7,912 bases of DNA from Aquificaceae bacterium. Its GTDB lineage: Bacteria > Aquificota > Aquificia > Aquificales > Aquificaceae. The DNA is taken from assembly GCA_025057245.1 (NCBI GenBank), contig JANWYC010000041.1, forward strand, positions 1 to 7,912, in the 5' to 3' direction. Every line of letters begins with the position of its first letter. Position 1 is the stretch's first letter. Both the position numbers and the translations under genes were made by a program. Below are positions 6,133 to 7,912 of the stretch, in pieces. Below the pieces are notes generated by a model. That model was not told the DNA's origin. It saw nothing but the letters and a program-made list of their open reading frames with translations, and did not search any database.

Positions 6133-6653
6133 ACAACTGCGTATATGTCCCTTAGGCTTCTCCCCTCTTCGTCCCAATCAAGCCCGTAGCCTACCAGAAA
6201 GAGATTAGGCACTTCAAAACCTACAAAGTCCGCATGAAAGTTTATCTTCCTTCTCTCTTTCTTGTCCAGAAGTACGCAAGTTTTTACTTGCCTTGCACCT
6301 TTGAACCGTAAAAGTTCGTATACCTCCGCTAAAGTGTAGCCTGTGTCTAAAATATCGTCCACTAAAAGCACCTTTAGACCTTCCAAGCTTCTGTCTAAGT
6401 CTTTGACTATCTTTACATTGCCTTGACTCTCTTGTGAAGAGCCGTAGCTGGAAACCCAAAGAAAGTCCACTTGCACGGGAAAGCTAAAGGCTCTAACTAA
6501 GTCCGCAGTGAAGATAAAAGCTCCCTTTAGAAGGCTTACCACGAGGAAAGGCTTGCCAAACTGCTCTTCTATCTCCTTTGCAAGGCTTTTGACCCTCTGT
6601 TTTATCTGCTCTTCAGGTATCAGAAGCTTCAGCGGTCTTCCCTTTATCTCCAT
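6129..6653 (-). CDS. hpt: Hypoxanthine phosphoribosyltransferase
   Basis: A 174-aa cytosolic enzyme of purine salvage, converting hypoxanthine (and usually guanine) plus PRPP to IMP/GMP. The PRPP-binding motif VLLVDDILDTGYT is at 95-107, with Asp103 in the position of the catalytic base. SLLKGAFIFTADL (40-52) and VSSYGSS (67-73, the flexible-loop SY) are intact. VGFEVPNLFLVGYGLDWDE (144-162) is the purine-binding C-terminal segment. The length is usual for bacterial members. I chose the ATG at 6653 because GGAGG (6660-6664) stands 6 nt before it; an in-frame TTG at 6671 would add six residues with no such site. The start lies within the 3' end of rimI (41-bp overlap), so the two are probably co-transcribed and coupled. 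The stop overlaps that of the convergent Fic fragment. Confidence 0.93.
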   Translation of the reverse strand: MEIKGRPLKLLIPEEQIKQRVKSLAKEIEEQFGKPFLVVSLLKGAFIFTADLVRAFSFPVQVDFLWVSSYGSSQESQGNVKIVKDLDRSLEGLKVLLVDDILDTGYTLAEVYELLRFKGARQVKTCVLLDKKERRKINFHADFVGFEVPNLFLVGYGLDWDEEGRSLRDIYAVV

Positions 6654-7113
6654 CTTTATCCTCCAGCTCAAGCAGCATCATAAGTGCATCCTCGCCGTCA
6701 GAGTAATATCCTTCCCTCTCTCCAATTATCTTAAAGCCCACAGACTTGTAGAGCCTTATGGCTCTAATGTTAGACTTTCTCACATCAAGGAAAAAGGTTT
6801 TCGCCTTTCCCCTAAAGTATTCTACTAAAAATTTCATAAACTTTTTACCATATCCTCTGCCCCACAGGCTCTTTTTTATGGCAAAGGACATAAGCGTAGC
6901 TTCGTTAAAAACCAACCAAACTACCGCATAACCAATCACACTGTCTTCTTTCTGAAACACAAAGCTATATGAGTAGTTAAGTTCAAACTCCCTTTCAAAG
7001 GCTTCCCTGTTCCACGCATCAGACTTAAAACACTCGTTGTTTATATTTAGAACTTCATCTAAGTCTTCTTTTTGCATCCTTCTTATCACTTCTTCACGAC
7101 TAACTAACTCCAT
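6613..7113 (-). CDS. rimI: GNAT N-acetyltransferase, RimI-like (ribosomal protein bS18 N-terminal acetylation)
   Basis: A 166-aa GNAT protein. The opening VIRRMQKEDLDEVLNINNECF is typical of RimI. The acetyl-CoA pyrophosphate loop is SLWGRGYGKKFMKFLVEYF (82-100). The later FLDVRKSNIRAIRLYKSVGFKIIGEREGYY (108-137) followed by EDALMMLLEL is the standard beta5/alpha4 signature of the RimI subgroup. RimI acetylates the N-terminus of ribosomal protein S18 in E. coli; relatives can have other targets, so the substrate is inferred. The ATG at 7113 has no clear Shine-Dalgarno sequence. Shorter alternatives are the GTG at codon 9 (giving VIRRM) or the ATG at codon 13, so the start is uncertain. The last 15 or so residues are charged and family-atypical; they overlap the start of hpt. 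Confidence 0.85.
   Translation of the reverse strand: MELVSREEVIRRMQKEDLDEVLNINNECFKSDAWNREAFEREFELNYSYSFVFQKEDSVIGYAVVWLVFNEATLMSFAIKKSLWGRGYGKKFMKFLVEYFRGKAKTFFLDVRKSNIRAIRLYKSVGFKIIGEREGYYSDGEDALMMLLELEDKDGDKGKTAEASDT
6660..6664 (-). promoter_or_regulatory. Ribosome binding site of hpt inside rimI
   Basis: GGAGG on the minus strand, 6 nt before the ATG at 6653. It decides between this start and the TTG at 6671, and it lies inside the last codons of rimI. Confidence 0.7.
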
Positions 7114-7185
7114 GGTAGAGAGCCACTAACCATACATTCTCTGCGCTTTTCATTCAAGGGGCTTTAAGTATGTTATGCAAAACTG

Positions 7186-7635
7186 CTATCTTTTCAAGTC
7201 GCTTAGCTCCCTTGCTGCTGCGTAAAGCACCGCAGTTGCGACCACATCTGAGCCAACCCTTGCAGTGCCTTTCATCTTGGAAAGGCTTTTCTTAAGAGAT
7301 ATTACTTCCAACTCGAGGATAAGCTGGTCTCCCGGATAAACCGGGCGTTTAAATCTAGCTTCGTCAATACCAGCAAACACAATGGCATACTTGCCTATTT
7401 CCAAGTCAAGGGACTTTATCATCAAAATACCACCTACCTGAGCCATAGACTCAAGTATGTAAACCCCGGGCATTAGAGGAAAACTAGGGAAGTGTCCCGT
7501 AAAAACAGGCTCGTTGGCAGACACATTCTTCAGACCCACTATTTTCTTACCAAGTTCCATCTCAAGGATTCTATCTACGAGCAAAATGGGACACCTGTGA
7601 GGTAGAATTTGCATTATTTCTCTTGTGTCAAGCAT
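7186..7635 (-). CDS. fabZ: 3-hydroxyacyl-[acyl-carrier-protein] dehydratase FabZ
   Basis: A 149-aa hot-dog-fold enzyme that dehydrates (3R)-3-hydroxyacyl-ACP to trans-2-enoyl-ACP in type II fatty acid synthesis. The length is normal. The motifs are intact: [15 protein letters not shown] (8-22), [12 protein letters not shown] (47-58) with catalytic His48, YILESMAQ with catalytic Glu62, and [19 protein letters not shown] (about 87-105). Small departures from the commonest sequence are LPHRCP (Cys for Tyr) and GHFPSF (for GHFPGN). A Glu at position 62 and the MPGV context support FabZ rather than FabA. Start: the ATG at 7635 is directly preceded by AGAG, so there is no proper Shine-Dalgarno spacing, but a strong promoter lies just upstream. 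The gene is monocistronic or weakly linked to rimI, with a 72-bp gap. Confidence 0.93.
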   Translation of the reverse strand: MLDTREIMQILPHRCPILLVDRILEMELGKKIVGLKNVSANEPVFTGHFPSFPLMPGVYILESMAQVGGILMIKSLDLEIGKYAIVFAGIDEARFKRPVYPGDQLILELEVISLKKSLSKMKGTARVGSDVVATAVLYAAARELSDLKR

Positions 7636-7643
7636 CTCTAAAA

Positions 7644-7672
7644 ATTATATTAGAAGAGCCAGACCAACGCAA
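7644..7672 (-). promoter_or_regulatory. Promoter of fabZ giving a near-leaderless transcript
   Basis: On the minus strand TTGCGT (7672-7667) is followed after exactly 17 nt by a perfect TATAAT (7649-7644), which ends 8 nt before the fabZ ATG. Initiation at the usual 6-8 nt from the -10 would give a leader of nought to two bases. A tandem TGTCAGT pair lies just upstream of it. Confidence 0.6.
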
Positions 7673-7686
7673 AAACTTTTGTCGCT

Positions 7687-7711
7687 TGTCAGTAAAACAT
7701 TCTCTGTCAGT
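7687..7711. repeat. Tandem 7-bp repeat TGTCAGT upstream of the fabZ promoter
   Basis: TGTCAGT occurs at 7687-7693 and 7705-7711, with an 18-bp start-to-start spacing, between the end of the nfi gene and the fabZ -35. The spacing is a little under two helical turns. It could be a regulator site or chance. Confidence 0.3.
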
Positions 7712-7912
7712 TTACAACTTTTCTTTCCTAACTCTTTGTAAAAGGTTATGGGCAAGCCTTGTAGGTTCTGGCACTCTGTAAAGGGATGTTTTCAAAACCA
7801 ACTCAATGGCAGTCTTTAGACTTATCCTGTGTCCTACGGATACAAACATAGGCTCTGTGTGGTCTTTTGTTCTTAATACCGCTCCTACCACAGCCCCTCT
7901 GTAGGTAAGGTA
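7712..7912 (-). CDS. nfi: Endonuclease V (deoxyinosine 3'-endonuclease), C-terminal part
   Basis: An open minus-strand frame runs in from the right edge for 66 codons to TAA at 7712-7714; the N-terminal two thirds lie outside the window. The segment reads [13 protein letters not shown], then [21 protein letters not shown], then [14 protein letters not shown], the highly conserved C-terminus of endonuclease V (compare the family pattern 'P.FVS.GHRIsL..A..lvl' and 'R.PEPtR.Ah'). The enzyme nicks DNA one phosphodiester beyond deaminated adenine (inosine), starting its repair. Heat speeds deamination, so the gene fits a thermophile. The catalytic Asp and Glu residues of the N-terminal part cannot be seen here. 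Confidence 0.9.
   Translation of the reverse strand, partial: YLTYRGAVVGAVLRTKDHTEPMFVSVGHRISLKTAIELVLKTSLYRVPEPTRLAHNLLQRVRKEKL

Overview
The window looks like chromosomal DNA of a bacterium, probably a thermophile of the Aquificales (Hydrogenobacter/Thermocrinis-like). This is inferred from the protein style (rich in Lys and Glu, short linkers, very small intergenic gaps, scattered single genes rather than conserved operons) and from the type of transposase. It is not proved by any marker in the window. No rRNA, tRNA or CRISPR array was found.

Layout: (1) 1-840, plus strand: the 3' part of a WD40-repeat protein of the kind usually fused to a caspase-like peptidase. The ORF stops just where that domain would begin. 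(2) 1071-1829, minus strand: an S-adenosyl-L-methionine hydrolase (SAM hydroxide adenosyltransferase, DUF62), converging on the WD40 gene across a 230-bp gap. (3) 1830-2110: a divergent intergenic region holding a 17-bp imperfect inverted repeat that bounds a 146-bp segment. (4) 2111-4236, plus strand: a two-gene unit with a 4-bp ATGA overlap, coding for a YhcC/TIGR01212-type radical SAM protein and a cation diffusion facilitator (CDF) that carries an extra C-terminal NifX/NifB-like domain. (5) 4385-about 5144, minus strand: a decayed DDE transposase gene with two in-frame stops and a frameshift. (6) 5197-5742, plus strand: a small secreted protein of unknown function with a textbook promoter and Shine-Dalgarno sequence; the promoter sits at the edge of the dead insertion sequence. 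(7) 5743-6132: a probable gene remnant zone with an 11-codon ORF that has a good ribosome binding site and the N-terminal third of a Fic-family protein lacking the catalytic core. (8) 6129-7912, minus strand, transcribed leftward: endonuclease V (3' end only), fabZ with its own promoter, then rimI and a hypoxanthine phosphoribosyltransferase gene, which overlap by 41 bp.

How the genes fit together: the minus-strand block is housekeeping (DNA repair of deaminated bases, fatty acid synthesis, ribosomal protein acetylation, purine salvage). The radical SAM/CDF pair is translationally coupled, which suggests co-expression but gives no defined shared pathway. The 4.3-6.1 kb stretch is the accessory part: IS remnant, orphan secreted protein and truncated Fic gene. 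I found no convincing complete novel system. The points most worth checking are the CDF-NifX fusion, the caspase-less WD40 protein, the Fic inhibitory-helix fragment and the 146-bp inverted-repeat segment.
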